NCBI RefSeq assembly: GCF_011075055.1
Contig: NC_058147.1
Location: forward strand, 7,626,001-7,690,000
DNA from: Mangifera indica
Taxonomy: Eukaryota; Streptophyta; Magnoliopsida; Sapindales; Anacardiaceae
Length of the DNA: 64,000 bases
Direction: 5' to 3'
Position numbers and translations under genes: made by a program
In this document: one piece after another, positions 24,393 to 37,032 of the stretch
Numbering within the stretch: the stretch's first letter is position 1
How the letters are laid out: the number at the start of each line of letters is the position of its first letter
Notes under the pieces: model-generated
The model's database searches: none
The model's input: the letters and a program-made list of their open reading frames with translations, nothing else
What the model was told of the DNA's origin: nothing

Positions 24393-27300
24393 TTACTGCG
24401 GCATTGTCATGCCTACTGAGATGATGATCTCTGCAGACAAGGAAAGTGAAGTCAATGGAGGGGTAAATATATTAAACAAGTTCCGCAACTTTAAATCCCA
24501 AGCATTCCTAGCTATATTTTTCATGTTATACTATGAAGAACAAAAGCAAATCCAGATAATTACAATTGATACCATTCACAAAGATAAACCAAACTAAGAG
24601 TTTGAATTGACAGAAGACACAAAACTGCACTTCTAAAGAATGGAAAAACAAATATTGATATTTAAGTCATAGGAAGAAACAGACCTATTCCTTCTCGAAC
24701 AGACAAATTTGGTCTTATGATCTCTTTAGAGTTGACCAGAAATACGTCGCCAATGTATAAATGGTTTGTTGGTACATAAACACTGCATAGCTCTTCATCT
24801 CCATCATCCCTCTGCAATAAACAGACAAATTACATAATCATTGAGTATCTTTGATAGAACCAAGCAATGGCCAGTCGCACTGATAAGAACATCATCTTCT
24901 ATGGTTAAACCAGCAAATGCAGCATATCTTTAACAATTTAATCTAAAAAAGCACTGCTGAGCAAAAACTATTGCTCATATTTATTTCAATTTTTTTTCAA
25001 ATTCCAAGAGAATTTATTGCTCTTCCTGATAGAGCATGATTAAACCAAATAACTTTTTAACTGGTAATTAGCTGAAAAAAATTCTATGCATACTATCATG
25101 GAACTTTTTAACCAGTAACAAGAAAATTTTTGGAACCACTAAGGCTTGTTCAGGGAGCAAAGTACCATGGAAATAATCAGCTACTTTAGATGTAACAGTT
25201 ACCTGAAGAACAAGATATGATGTTATAAAACCAAATGCATACTCGCCAATGCGAGGATGACGAATAATTGCAACCTCTTTAAAGGCGGTGGTATTCTGGC
25301 CTGTAAGAAAAAAAATGGAAATTCATTATTGACTTTTAAAATTATTAAATTGTTGATACCCTTCAATGTCACACATATATTACACAAATCAAAAGTGAAG
25401 CACACACCAGAAGAAAAGTTTTATGCATGCTCACATAAATCAAATCATAAGTGAACTCCCCTCAAAAGGAAGAAATCAAAGGAACACACCTCCTGTACTT
25501 TCACATGTGAGTTTAAGACAGTTATGTAGTTTAAGACGATATTTTAAATCATGATCCATTAATAGTCCCAGCCAATAAAATTTTTGCATTTCAAAGTATA
25601 AAAAATTTTTAAATTTTATATATTAAATGGATTCAGCTACAGGTTTTCATACCGCCAACTCTTTTTATCATCTTGGCTTAACCTTATCTGTCCATGGCCA
25701 CCACCTTATCTGTTGCTAGGGGTGGGGAAGAGAGGGAAGAAATGTTTGGGCATGTGATTTGCACTAATTTATAATCTGTATTTCTAGTTTCTTATGTTAT
25801 GCTTACTGTTCACAAAGAATTTTAAGCAATGTTGCATGTAACTACGTGAAGTAATCTGGTTTCTAGCTGGCCAGTTGAAAAGTAAGCCTTCCTCAGAATC
25901 CTCTAGGAAACTTCTTCCAACGGAAGAAAAACATAACAAGGAATAAAAAGCCCAAAAATAAATAAACAGAACATATAACGTAGTCATCCCGATTGAAACG
26001 TCAATCCACAGTAGAATCTATTCACTACCAGATGACTTGTAAGGAAAAGGCATCATAAAACCTACCCCATAACGACGATACTCAGCAATTTAATTAATGA
26101 AAACTTTGCTTGAAAACTGCACTACTGACTACTACCTGGAGAAATGGCAGAGCTAATTTGCTTAGAGGCAGCATATATGTGCTTCATAAAGGGCATCCTC
26201 TTTATAAGCCATTCCCCAATCAAGAACACAGTGGAACCCAACCATGATGAAGCAAATACACCAACAAAGAATATGAAAAGTATAGATGTAAGAAATCCAA
26301 GGCCTGCATACAAAAATATAATTTAAACAAAGACAGCAGTGGGAAGATATAACAGAGATGTATGGCTCATGGAGGCCTCAAAGTAATCATGGACCAGAAC
26401 TCAGGGTTGTGATCCACAGACACTTCTTTATAATATAATATCAACAAAAAATTACCCCATATATCTAGAACCCATCAGAATTTATATCTATATTTTCCTT
26501 GTACGGTTTTATTACTCATTTTCCATAGCAATAGAAAGCACAAGTAGCACTTAATTCCTAATATGTAACCAAAAAGGCACTCAATTAGTAAGTTAAGCTT
26601 CTGTCCACTACACAAAAAGCTTACTGCTGATTTTTTCCTAACATCAACAACTTAGCACTTGCTTGGTACATCTTATAGTCTCTGTTTTGAAAAGGGAAAA
26701 CCATGTCAATATCGTGATTTCCTCACCCATAAATTAATGTTGAGAAGTAAAATCTAGACCCAAACTTTAGAGTAGGAAGAACACCCCATTGCTGCTTTGA
26801 AGCTTACCAAATACGTCTATGCCAAGCCTTGCATATATTGGACTGAAGAAACCATCAACAAACTCAATGAACCACCATGTCACTAAAAATGTAACAGCAA
26901 CTGGAAAGAGAACCACACTGCAATTTTACCATTAAAACTATGCAACAGATAAACACACAGAACATATGTAAATAAACAAAACACCAGAAAGAAATCTAAA
27001 GGTCTCTTCCTAAGCTTTTTTACCATCCAGTCATGAACTTCTTTGAGACCCAACTCTGTAGAACAGCATAACAAGCCTGAAGAAATGGAAATGTCAATTA
27101 GGCAAGACATGAAAATAGTTCTTTGTGCAGTACTGAAACAGAGAATATTTTGAAAGTTACTGAACTAGACCCTGTTCATTATTATTATTTTTTTCTTTTT
27201 TCTAGCATAAGTAGCATCCTATTTACATTTGGAAAAATTATTGATGCAAATTCATACATTTGGCGTGAGTCAATTTAGTCCAAACAACACAAACGTAAGA

Positions 27301-30300
27301 TATGTGCCAAAAGATCTCCAAGCTCAAAGGCTAAGGCCACCAGCTATGGAGTTCCACCACCAAATCTTGAGAAGAATTATGATAAAAGATTAAGACAAAC
27401 ACTCTCTCAAGAGCTTTTCAATTCAATATTCAACAACTCTATCATACAAAATGGAAGAGACTTTATAAAGGTCTTACAAGTGGTGCCAAAGTAGAGAATG
27501 CAAATCAAACAAGGAAACTAATTAAATATGGGACAAGTTAATTAGCTAACCTTAGTAGCCCCAAAAAACTAAGTAAGACTACTAAATCAAGTTATCCTAT
27601 AATCATAGCAATTCCCCAAAATGGAAAGAACAAGTAGCCACCTAAGAATGAAAACCTTCTCTTTACCACAACAGGAATACCTTGCGGTCACTTTTTTTTG
27701 TCTCCATGCCCTCTTGAGTTTATTGCAGCCACCTTTTTGTCTCCATGCTCTCTTGAGCTAATTGCTTCCATGTGCCATCATTTGAATGACATTTGAATTT
27801 TCCCTCCCATCTTGAACACTTGTGTTCTTCAATTCCTTTTCTTTGTGTTTGACTTTTTGCATTTTCAAATGAAGGTCTTGCCTGTGGCTCTTGAGCAAGA
27901 ACCTTTTCTTCATCAACAACTTCAATTCTTCCCAAGATCTCACTTTATCTTTTCTTTCTCTATCTCTTTGCTTTCTAACATTCTCCCACCATACAGAAGC
28001 ATAATCACTGGACCTGGGAACTGCCACCTTGCATTTCTTTACATCTAAGAATTCTTTAAACTCAAATACCGGTTCAACTTCATTCAACCAATCTAAGAAT
28101 TCATCCGGATTCAAACTCCAGAATATCAATCTTGAACCCTTGATCATCATCATTCTCCCTTCCACTCCAGATCCACTAAAGTCATTATCAACATTAATTT
28201 CTCTCTCATAATAGGTTGTTCGTGGTGGTGGACGTATTGGTTGTCCGTTGAGTAGGTGGTTTTGTTCCTGGTTGGGTGGGTTTTGATTTTCGGTTTGTAC
28301 CTTCAAGAGTTGGAGGAATTCAATTAATTGCTCTCTAAGTTCATTGAACTCTTCATGTAGTCTTCTAGTGGTTAACTCCCATGGTGAAGGTGGGGATGAA
28401 GAGCTACTCTTATGTGACATAGCTAGTGTTTAGTGTTTCAAAAAAAAAAAGTGTAAATGGGTTGATTTTAGTGTGTAAGGCGATAATCAAGTGAGAAAAG
28501 GTTTTTTTTTTTTTTGGCCATTGTTTGCATAAGTTTTGGTTACAGGATATGTTGTAGAGGTGTTTTGGAAGCGAGTTAAGTGAAAATGTGTTTGGAAAGT
28601 ATTTTAGGTTTGAAATGGTTCAGTTTAGTGGAAATAGGCTTAAAATGGTGTGGTGTAACTTGGCAAAATGAAGTTTTTTGTTCAAAGTAAAGAAAAACTA
28701 GCAAAAATAAGTTGAAAATCGGTTGTATAAGAAGAGAAAAGACAAAAAGAAAACTCAATCCACCAACCTAAGCTCTAATATCACTCAATGCAAATTCATA
28801 CATTTGGAGTGAGTCAATTTAATCCAACGAACACCAAATCTCCAAATTGGGCTAAAGAAAATAAGAAATATGCCAAAAGATCTCCAAGCTTAAAGATTAA
28901 GGCCACTAGATCTTGGCAAGAATTTGGATAAAGGATTAAGACAAACACTCTCTCAAGAGCTTTTCAATTCAATATTCAAATCTTACAAAATGGTGAAGGA
29001 GACCTTATAATGGTTATACAACTGGTGTCAAAGGAGGAGAGAGATTACATGTCAAACAAAGAAAATAATTAAATATGGGACACATTAATAAGCTAACCTT
29101 AGTGTCTCCAAAAGCTAAGTAAGACTACTAAAACAAGTTATCTCATAATCATAATAATTCCCCAAAATGAAAAGAAGACATAGTCATGTAAGACTGTCAA
29201 CCTTGTCTTTGTCCCCTTGAGTTAATTGTAGCCACCTTTTTGTCTTCATGCTCTCCAGAATTAATTGCTTTCATGTGTCATCATTTGAATAACATTTGAA
29301 TTTTCCCTCCCATCTTGAACACTTGGACTCCAACTAATTAAATTACACCATGAGTGAATTGGGCTTATTGATGAACAAGTGAATCGCTTGACTGGATTGG
29401 GCTGCCCTTGATCAACTTGGGTCATCTTACTTATATCTTTTCAGGCCAAATTCATGCTAGAACAGCAATTGGTTTCTTTCTTTGATTTTCCTTGGGTCGA
29501 ATGAAGGTTCTTTGGTTGCCCTGATGTTGAATCCATTTTACTTGGAGGTGAATTCACATCAATTATAGCTTGCACCAATAGACAACTAGTCAATATATCT
29601 GAAGAAGCCATTGCTCGAGTGTACATTAAAGAGAGGGGGTCCATATGAAGAGAGACAAAAATTTTGGGATTGGCATAAAAAGGTGCACGAGACAACCAAG
29701 CTGCAAAACTTTTGTAAAGCAACAAGATCTATATCTTTCTTTCAAAAGCTACATACAAAAATATACCACTACAAAAATTTGCTTCTTACACTGCTCAAAG
29801 TTCAAACAACTCCACGGTCTTCCGATGCTTGGTCTTGGATTTAACGGTTTCACCCAATTTATGAGAAACTTCGTGAGTCTCACTGAGTTCAAAGTTCTAA
29901 ATTGGACAGTTTATTTTATTTTTTTCAATTTCCAAAATCCCTTTCTCCAAAGACCTTGATTCCTTCTAAAAACCACCAGCCTCTCATATGCTATAAATAT
30001 TCCTTCAATCTAAATTTGTTAGAGAATTGTTTAAACTGGATCAAAGTGTACCAAAACTTAATCCACATTATTACAGATGCCATAATGAAACAATAACAAA
30101 AAATTCAACGCTTAAGCATAATTAACTTCTTAGTCAGGCAATTTTAAGTGACAATTAAAATGAGATTTAAGTTTAAATTATATAAATTAGTTACCTTGCG
30201 AGTGGAGGAATTGGGGGAGTGAGGAGGCGACTTGGGGACATCGTCGGGGTCGTGAGGAGTGAGGCCTTGGCTCAGTGAAATCGAGGTAGATTCCTTATCT

Positions 30301-30308
30301 TCTGTCAT
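24393..30308 (-). CDS. LCV2: LIKE-COV protein (DUF502 membrane protein, LCV2 type), C-terminus shortened
   Basis: Integral membrane protein of the CONTINUOUS VASCULAR RING / LIKE-COV family (DUF502); COV1 affects vascular patterning and trafficking. Seven exons, read leftward: 30308-30195, 27076-27024, 26917-26808, 26303-26136, 25300-25203, 24811-24685 and 24430-24393, all GT-AG, giving 235 residues. The N-terminus MTEDKESTSISLSQ and the SPPHSPNSSTRK linker match the LCV2 subgroup. Two hydrophobic segments are at about 56-78 and 93-118. Conserved stretches include SWVSKKFMTG, SSWLGSTVF, RMPFMKHIYAASKQIS, FKEVAIIRHPRIGEYAFGF, CSVYVPTNHLYIGDVF and IRPNLSVREGIEI. The frame stops straight after GMTMPQ. 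One base further along, a second frame continues V-I-S-L-V-E-R to PLNR, as expected of the family, so one G seems missing at the CAG/GTA junction. Intron 1 holds a gypsy element. The gene is tail-to-tail with COG0212. Confidence 0.93.
27237..29566 (-). mobile_element. Truncated Ty3/gypsy LTR retrotransposon with 5-bp TSD, in LCV intron 1
   Basis: The element is 27242-29561, flanked by the 5-mer attat on both sides (27237-27241, 29562-29566). It reads on the minus strand. The 5' LTR is 29561-28786 (776 bp, starts TGATGTGAATTC). A primer-binding site TGATATTAGAGC lies at 28783-28772, matching the tRNA-Met-type TGGTATCAGAGC with two transitions. Then comes gag, then a 3' LTR fragment 27828-27242 ending GCATCA. 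The LTRs share about 540-590 bp of clear similarity but differ by many substitutions and indels, so the insertion is old. A deletion fused gag directly into the middle of the 3' LTR, so all of pol and the first part of that LTR are missing. It has the same orientation as the host gene. Confidence 0.85.
27758..28420 (-). pseudogene. Retrotransposon gag remnant (Ty3/gypsy)
   Basis: An uninterrupted frame of 220 residues starting MSHKSSSSSPPSPWEL. The core of the Retrotrans_gag domain is visible: LNPDEFLDWLNEVEPVFEF at about 103-121, a YASVWWENV motif at about 141-149 and a RSWEELKLLMKKRFL segment at about 161-175. The last 20 or so residues are encoded by LTR sequence, reached through the deletion that removed the rest of gag and all of pol. 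There is no zinc knuckle, protease, reverse transcriptase or integrase. It is not a host gene. Confidence 0.85.
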
Positions 30309-31887
30309 TTTTAGCCCGGATTTTGCAGAGATGTAGGGAGAAATCCACAGATTTCAGGTCACACAATTTCTCCAAGTCGTCTCTGGTCTCGGTTTACTTT
30401 TTCTTCTGTAATTACGCTCCTTGTTTGGCTGCTTTCTTAACATCATTCTATCTCCGGATAGGATATCTCGCACTAGATTAATAAAGGAGAATTCTCCCTA
30501 ATTTTACTTTTAATCACAATTAAACATGGGCAAAGCACTATTTTTCACAAAGACAGATATATATTTATGAAAGATTAAAAATTTATTTATAAGTTAACTT
30601 TTATTAAAAAAATTTATTAAAAACAAGAATAAAATCTTAAAAGGTTATGTAATTTTGTTTCTTTGCTTAAAGAAAATAGTAATTTTTCTCTAAAATTAAG
30701 TTTTAAAAAATTCACTTTTTCTTTTAAGTTTTTTCTTTTTTTTTAAGCGACCGAAGAAAATTCCCATTATTGACTAGCCTTCCCACCACGACCTTCTCTC
30801 GTTATCAACCTTTTAACTATAAAAATTTAGTCAGACAATATTTTCAATCGAATAAAGATGATTTATCATCGTCTAGCCAATGAATTAATATTAAAAAATT
30901 TTGATTTAAATTAAAATAATATCTAATAATATAATAATATATTATTATTTATTTTAAGTGGATACGATATGTCTTTGCACTTTCATGATTTGATCTTAAT
31001 ATATTTTTCAAATATAATGCAATTTATAGCTTTTCCTCATCACAAATAATAATTATAAGTTATTAGATATGAACTAACCATATTAATTATTTTGGTTGAA
31101 CTCATTGGATCCCAACAAACTATATTAATTATATTGGTTGAACTTACCAAATATTTATTCAAAGTTATAAACTTTTTAGTATTGAAATTTAAAAAAGAAA
31201 AAAAAAAAACACCTTCTTATTTTATTTAGAGCTCTTTTTCAACTACAAAATTTATTCATGCCGGGGACGACATTACGACCTGAAGCTCAAAGCCCACCCG
31301 ACCCAAGACGGCCCATAGTTCATTCTGGTTGTGATTTGGCGGAAATCTTCTAAGCAAAACAAGAGTAGTATTGGATCTGAATCGAGTAACTTGGTTCGTT
31401 TCAAATTCGTTTAGTTTAAATTTGAATCGAGTTTGAATTAAGAAATTTAACTTGTTTTAAAATCGAATCAAATTCAAGTTAGAAAAAGTTCGACTCAATT
31501 TAACTTACAAGTTAAGTAAATAGTTTGATTTGATTAGAACTGAATTTATTATTCGATTCGAATTATATTAATTAATTGTTAAATAATAGCATTTTATCAA
31601 TGAGTCACGAATTCAAACTATGAATTTAAGTTACATATTTCAGCCATGAATTTAAATTATAAATTTGAGTTAAATTTGAATTAAACTCAAACTAAATCAT
31701 TTTTATTCAAATTGAATTTGAACCATCTTTAATATTGACTCAAAGAACTTGAGTCGAACTTGAGACAAGGGGTGTTCAGATCATATCCGAACAACAACAA
31801 TAAATTAATGTTATAAGCCAGCTTCTCATTCAAATTCAAACCATTGGCTCTTTCTTCTCCGTTGTCATTAATTGTTCAACTTTATAA
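30309..31887. other. Upstream region of LCV, then AT-rich intergenic repeats
   Basis: About 30310-30480 is a more balanced, CT-rich region that should carry the LCV leader and promoter (the gene is on the minus strand). From about 30520 the sequence becomes very AT-rich. About 31360-31770 is another copy of the degenerate 'attcgaa / ttgaatc / ctcgaac' repeat class. No gene is recognised. Confidence 0.5.
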
Positions 31888-33306
31888 ATGAATCACACCA
31901 CCTGCCCCATGAAAATCCCAACTGAGGGACCTACAAAAATGTGTGTTATGCATGTCGCTAATATCGCGGCTCGGTTAAAGAAACTGAGCTGCAGGCTGCG
32001 TGAAGGGCAGTATGACACGGTGCTTGTGGCCCAGAAAGCCCTCGATATGGTGTCACCACCACGCAGATTGATCATTTGGCTGCTGAGACAGCTGCTGCAA
32101 TGATTGTCATGATGGAATAATGTGGTTTAATAAAACCGGTGAATATGTGGTTAAGAAAGATTTTATTTTATGAGTTCAATGTGAGCATCAAGAAATACAA
32201 CGAGTATACTTCATATTATAATTATTAATTTCGGATTGTAAGTGTAGACTAATATAAAGATTATTGGGTTTTTTACTGTAAAACCCAACTGACCATTTTA
32301 CCCTTGGTAATTAAAATAATACAAACAGGGTCTCTCCCAGTTTTTAGATTAAAAAAGCGCATAAGAGTTTTTTTTTTTTTTGAATCCCATTTTTTCATTT
32401 TTCCTTATCAACGCGTTTTAAAAATTTGGGGAGGAAGACATTGTTCTGAGATTGAAAATCAGTACTCTTTGCATCACCAATGTGGCTCAAACAAGTTTTT
32501 CTAATTTCTCAAATTTGTTAATTATAGTGTTTTGTAATATAATATGCAGAATTTATGAAATTTGACAGAATTATGAACGTAAAGTCCAGGGTATGGAAAC
32601 CCAAAAGCGGGGGTGGCCCAACTTAAATGGGATATGACACAGTAAACTGTAATGTTAAATGTTTGTTTTATATTTCGATTCTATGCTAACTTGTCAAACA
32701 TTCTGTTTATGCCTTTGTTCGTGAAAATTATTAGTTTTGGCTTCTTGGTTAACCCAATTTAGTATTTGACTGTGTTAGCGTCTGACCACTTGAGATTTGG
32801 TGCTAGTTTTGACTATGTTAGTATTTACTGAGCTTATTTGAAAGAATTTAATTATGAGCATCTGTCTACTAGGCTACTAGCCTATAATCTGTGACTTAAA
32901 TTGCTTTATTATGCTGAGATTTGATTTGAAATCATAGATATTGAGTTAAGAAATTAATGATTTCTTAACTGTAATTACAGCTCTACGTAAAGAGCCAGCC
33001 ATGACTTGAAAGTTCTTCTCTTTGTTTGGTCCAGAATGCTGCGGGGCTGGACAGTGAGTTTATCTATCACACAGATTTCAGCTATGATTATTTTGGCTTC
33101 AAAACCTCAGAGAGGTTCTCCCTTTTACAGGTTGATGGCAAGGTTGTGGAAAGGCCACAGCAAATGTTGACGAGGTCTGCTATAGATATCCACAAAAATG
33201 ACATTGTTTCTGCTCTCTAAACATACCACTTGATGTCTCAGCAATGCATTACCTCACTCATGCTACTCCCACCCTTTGCAATGTGGGAACCCCGCTGCCC
33301 CAAGTA
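31888..33306 (+). pseudogene. Ribonucleoside-diphosphate reductase large subunit (RNR1) pseudogene fragments
   Basis: Two pieces of the N-terminal ATP-cone region of the class I ribonucleotide reductase large subunit. Piece one (about 31940-32120) encodes ARLKKLSCRL...YDTVLVAQKALDM. A frameshift follows, and then GVTTTQIDHLAAETAAAM in another frame; the family has ARLKKLSYGL and GVTTSQLDELAAETAAAM. Piece two (33035-33306) follows an intact 3' splice site (gtccag) and encodes NAAGLDSEFIY...DYFGFKTSERF, then KVVERPQQMLTR. It has a TAA stop where the family has Lys in IKTYHLMSQ, then an indel, then THATPTLCNVGTPLPQ out of frame. The exons in between, and the whole catalytic barrel, are absent. 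A retained splice junction argues for a duplicated, unprocessed pseudogene. Confidence 0.82.
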
Positions 33307-34620
33307 TGATTGTGCTATCTCGTATCTGGTTTCCTCTGTGACTTTAGGTTCTACATGCTTATGAATGCAGTTCCTGTTTTACATTTTTAATACTCCTGAT
33401 TATTGCTTTAAAGCATGTTTGAATGTTCCATAAGCTTTGGTTTCATGATTGATCTGGTGATCCATTAATTGTTTGAAACTTATAAATCCAACTTCAGAAG
33501 CCTAGATCAAAGAAGACTGACATGCCGATATGGAATGAAACATAATGAACAACAGTGTTAACTTTTTCTTTTGCCCTGAATTCCCAATAATGCTCTGAAC
33601 AGATAAACCTGTTTGTTGTTTAATATTGACATGAAATGGTGGGTTTTTTTTTTTGAAACAGGAAAAAGCCAACCAGTTGGAGCCAGTGTGGGAGAACACT
33701 GATATGTTCATTGGAGAATTGGGAAGAGTTCATGGCCTGCCTTCATATTTTAACAAGGGAAATGAATTGATTTCTGGAAGATGATGTATAGTCTCATTAT
33801 AAATTACATGATTAAAGTCTGTGCACTAAAATTTTCACTGTATAAAGTTGCTGGGCTAGATTACTTCAAGCGTAGATCACTCTCTCTACGTATCAACAGT
33901 GACAGGCCTAGGATAATTTCCAATCATTGGGCCGCAATACAATTGCCAATACGTGTCTCTGTTTTATTCAGTGGCTTCACCATGGTGAGACTATCCCATT
34001 TCAAATTTGATATCTCTTCAAGAGAACCAGATTCTCTGAGATTCCTTCCAAGGGAAGCAAAATATGCTGACTCAAAGTTGAATAATTGATGCTGTGACTC
34101 TGACAAGGCTTAAGATAGATGAGCAGAAAATTCCAATGCTCAATCTTGATCTTCTGAACTGAGAGGAGTGAGTGACAGCTGAGAAATCTTGCTCCACCAA
34201 GACAAAGGTTACTTAAATATATATTCTCTCTCAGTCTATTAAATTGGTCTGCAAAGTCTTGTCAACATCTATTTGGGGTTCAAGCAAGTTGCATAGTGCA
34301 TTCAGCTTCCTTTTCTGCACATGGGAAAGGAGCTTCTTGATCTCCAATGATTGGGTATTTCTACTTATAGATATAATGATTTGATTGAGACTGAGATGCG
34401 CTTCAGCCGCAATGAAGAGCCGGCCATGGAATATTTAAAGTTCTTGTTGAAGGTGAAGAGAAGTCATGCTAGCAAAGTCAAAAATGATAAAGGTAGAGTA
34501 CCAGAAGAATCAACTGGATTTGGGAGAAGACTTTATTTTGCTTTACAGGTAGATGAAAAGGAAAGTTTGCAAGGTGTTTCAGTATAGTCATGAGTTAGGA
34601 CAGGACAAATTGATATTCTG
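33307..34620. other. Possible decayed coding DNA, not identified
   Basis: Composition is less AT-rich than flanking DNA and some short frames look exon-like. Examples are plus-strand 33660-33783, after a gaaacag acceptor (EKANQLEPVWENTDMFIGEL, ending at TGA); about 33850-34090, open on both strands; and plus-strand 34366-34587 (FSRNEEPAMEYLKFLLKVKR). I do not recognise any of them, and they do not read as the continuation of ribonucleotide reductase. They may be remains of one or more other genes. Confidence 0.3.
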
Positions 34621-37032
34621 AATTGGGAGTGAGAGTGAGATATGGATTGAAATGGATGTATTTAGTAATACATATGTTTTTTAGTTTCTTATTTTTGCAA
34701 ACAAGTCAAGTATAGCAAGCTCTTTCACATTCACATCTTTTGACCTAAGGATTAGCTTGCTTTGATTTTCATCATATTCATACTAGTAAAATGGTAAAAA
34801 ATAATAATATTAAAGGGGTCCAAGCTCTCCTTATGATCTTTAATGATATGGTAATTAAAAACCCATTAAACCATCAAAACCCTTTTAGATACATTTGACT
34901 TGAAATCATATAATCAGATCACCCACATCAGGATTGATATTTATAAACTAACAAAACAAATAAAATAAATAATTTTTAAAAATTAATATAATAATACTCA
35001 ATGTGGTTGTTTCAGTCTTAAAAGTAACGATTCAATTCGAATAAATTTTCTCGTTATCGAAAAAAAAAAACTCCAAATATATATAGATGTAATATATATC
35101 AATATATTCTTCAGTGAAATGATACCATTTCTTTTGCCTTATTATTTTATTTTCAACTTGTCATGATGGATGATCCATGTGGTAAAAGTCAAACCGATTC
35201 TAACTTGTGACCTCATAATTGTAGCCTTGTCTTCAAGATAACATTTATGTAAAAAAAATTCTCCACATTAGTTTATTGGCATAGCCAAATAAATAGATAG
35301 GTTTTTTCGCATTAATAATTACATCATCCATAGTTATTCAACTTTACTAGCGATAAGAAGGTATTTAAAATGCTGAATAAATTGATTTTCTATATATGTA
35401 GTTAGACTTGTTAATTGAATTGGACAAACCTTAATAACTTAAGTGGATTTGTCACCACTTTCTCTAATGTTTCCCCCACATCACATTCCCAATAGTTTAT
35501 CTCCAAGGACAAAGTGTGCAATACTCGTGCCTATGTTCTCCACAACGAGAATGTCCTTAATGCAAGATTTTACATATGAGCTTGTGAATATTGCACCAAA
35601 GAAGCCAATTGGAATGAAGATTTGGTGAAATATTCTTATGAGAGGGTGGAGAAGGTGGCTTTTGAATCGCTAATGTTGCAATGGCAATCCGCAATGAGAG
35701 ACAAACTGATGTAAGTTGAAGTTTTGGCGTATAATGGATTTTGAATCTCATTTAGGCCTAATTCGGGCCCGATTCATTAGGTCCGTCTGCAAAACATACT
35801 TATAGTTAATTACTCATCAAATTTATTAGTCATACCTTTTTACTTTTTTGGCACCAACCATAGTTTGTATTCAAAATCATAATCTAGAAAACCTCCTCTC
35901 CAAATCATGTTCATCTTGCTCTTTATTTTCTCACCAATTAATAGCTTCTTTCATTTCTTAATGAACTTTATAATTTATTTTGTGATGGCAATTGGAGTGC
36001 TATTATCACAAAAATATGTACAACTCTAACTTAAAAAGTCTTTTGTACAATAAATATGTATCAATCATTGATAAGATACAGAAAACACGTATAAAAGATT
36101 TTTAAATAATATTATATATACAATTTTGTATATAAATAATAACATATCATCAGATAATTGAATAGTTTAAATCAGCGATGTTTAAATAAGATAAAGATTT
36201 TCTCCTTCTTATATTTAAAAAATAAATTCAAAATAAAGCAATGTTAGACGTTTTGAATATATAATTAAATACATAAATGATAAAACGTATTTTCACAATT
36301 TAAGAAATTCACAGACTACTTACCTAATTATCATCTTAATAACCTAAATGATGTGAAATATATAAACAAACCTAATATATTTTTTATGTTTTATACTTAG
36401 ATAAACGTCTTTCAATACCTTCAATACCACATCATTTTTTGAATTATAGGCCCGGGATGAAGACAAATGCACATGAATCTATCATGTAAATAATTTTTTT
36501 ATAATTGTTTTTCTGGATGAATTCAAAATGAAATTTCATATCAAATTTCATCCTTTGCAATGTACATTTTTGTCAATTGGGGGGTTTCTATCCTCTTGGC
36601 ATGAGCCATGAGATAATCCATTTCTGCTTTCCTTGAAAACGATAAAAAAAAAAATCGTCTTTGTCCCAATTCATTGTATATATTTGAAAATCAAGACAAA
36701 AACAGTTTTTTTGAAGATCCCAAGGGGGGTTTTCCACTTGAATTCATGAACTATTTGCGGCGTGAAAAAAGTTGAAGAAGTTTTTGAGAAGAGTTGCCAT
36801 TGTATAGTATATTTGATTGATTATTAAGATTAAAAAAGATAGAGTGATTCATTAAAAGGTATAGATAAGTAGCAAGAATTTATAATTTAAAAAAAAAATA
36901 AAGTCACTTCATTCATATTATAAAACAAATGATGATATTAAAGATGATTGATTGATATATATAATTAAAATACGATATTACAAAAAAAAATTGACAATAA
37001 TAAAGAAAAAATAATAAGTAGACAAATATCTA
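34621..37032. other. AT-rich intergenic DNA
   Basis: No gene recognised. Short open frames near 35.4-35.75 kb have no recognisable similarity. Otherwise the region is AT-rich with homopolymer runs. Confidence 0.5.

Noticed and set aside
29441..29725. Minus-strand 94-codon frame in LCV intron 1
   Set aside because: It straddles the 5' LTR boundary of the gypsy element (29561) and shows no recognisable domain.
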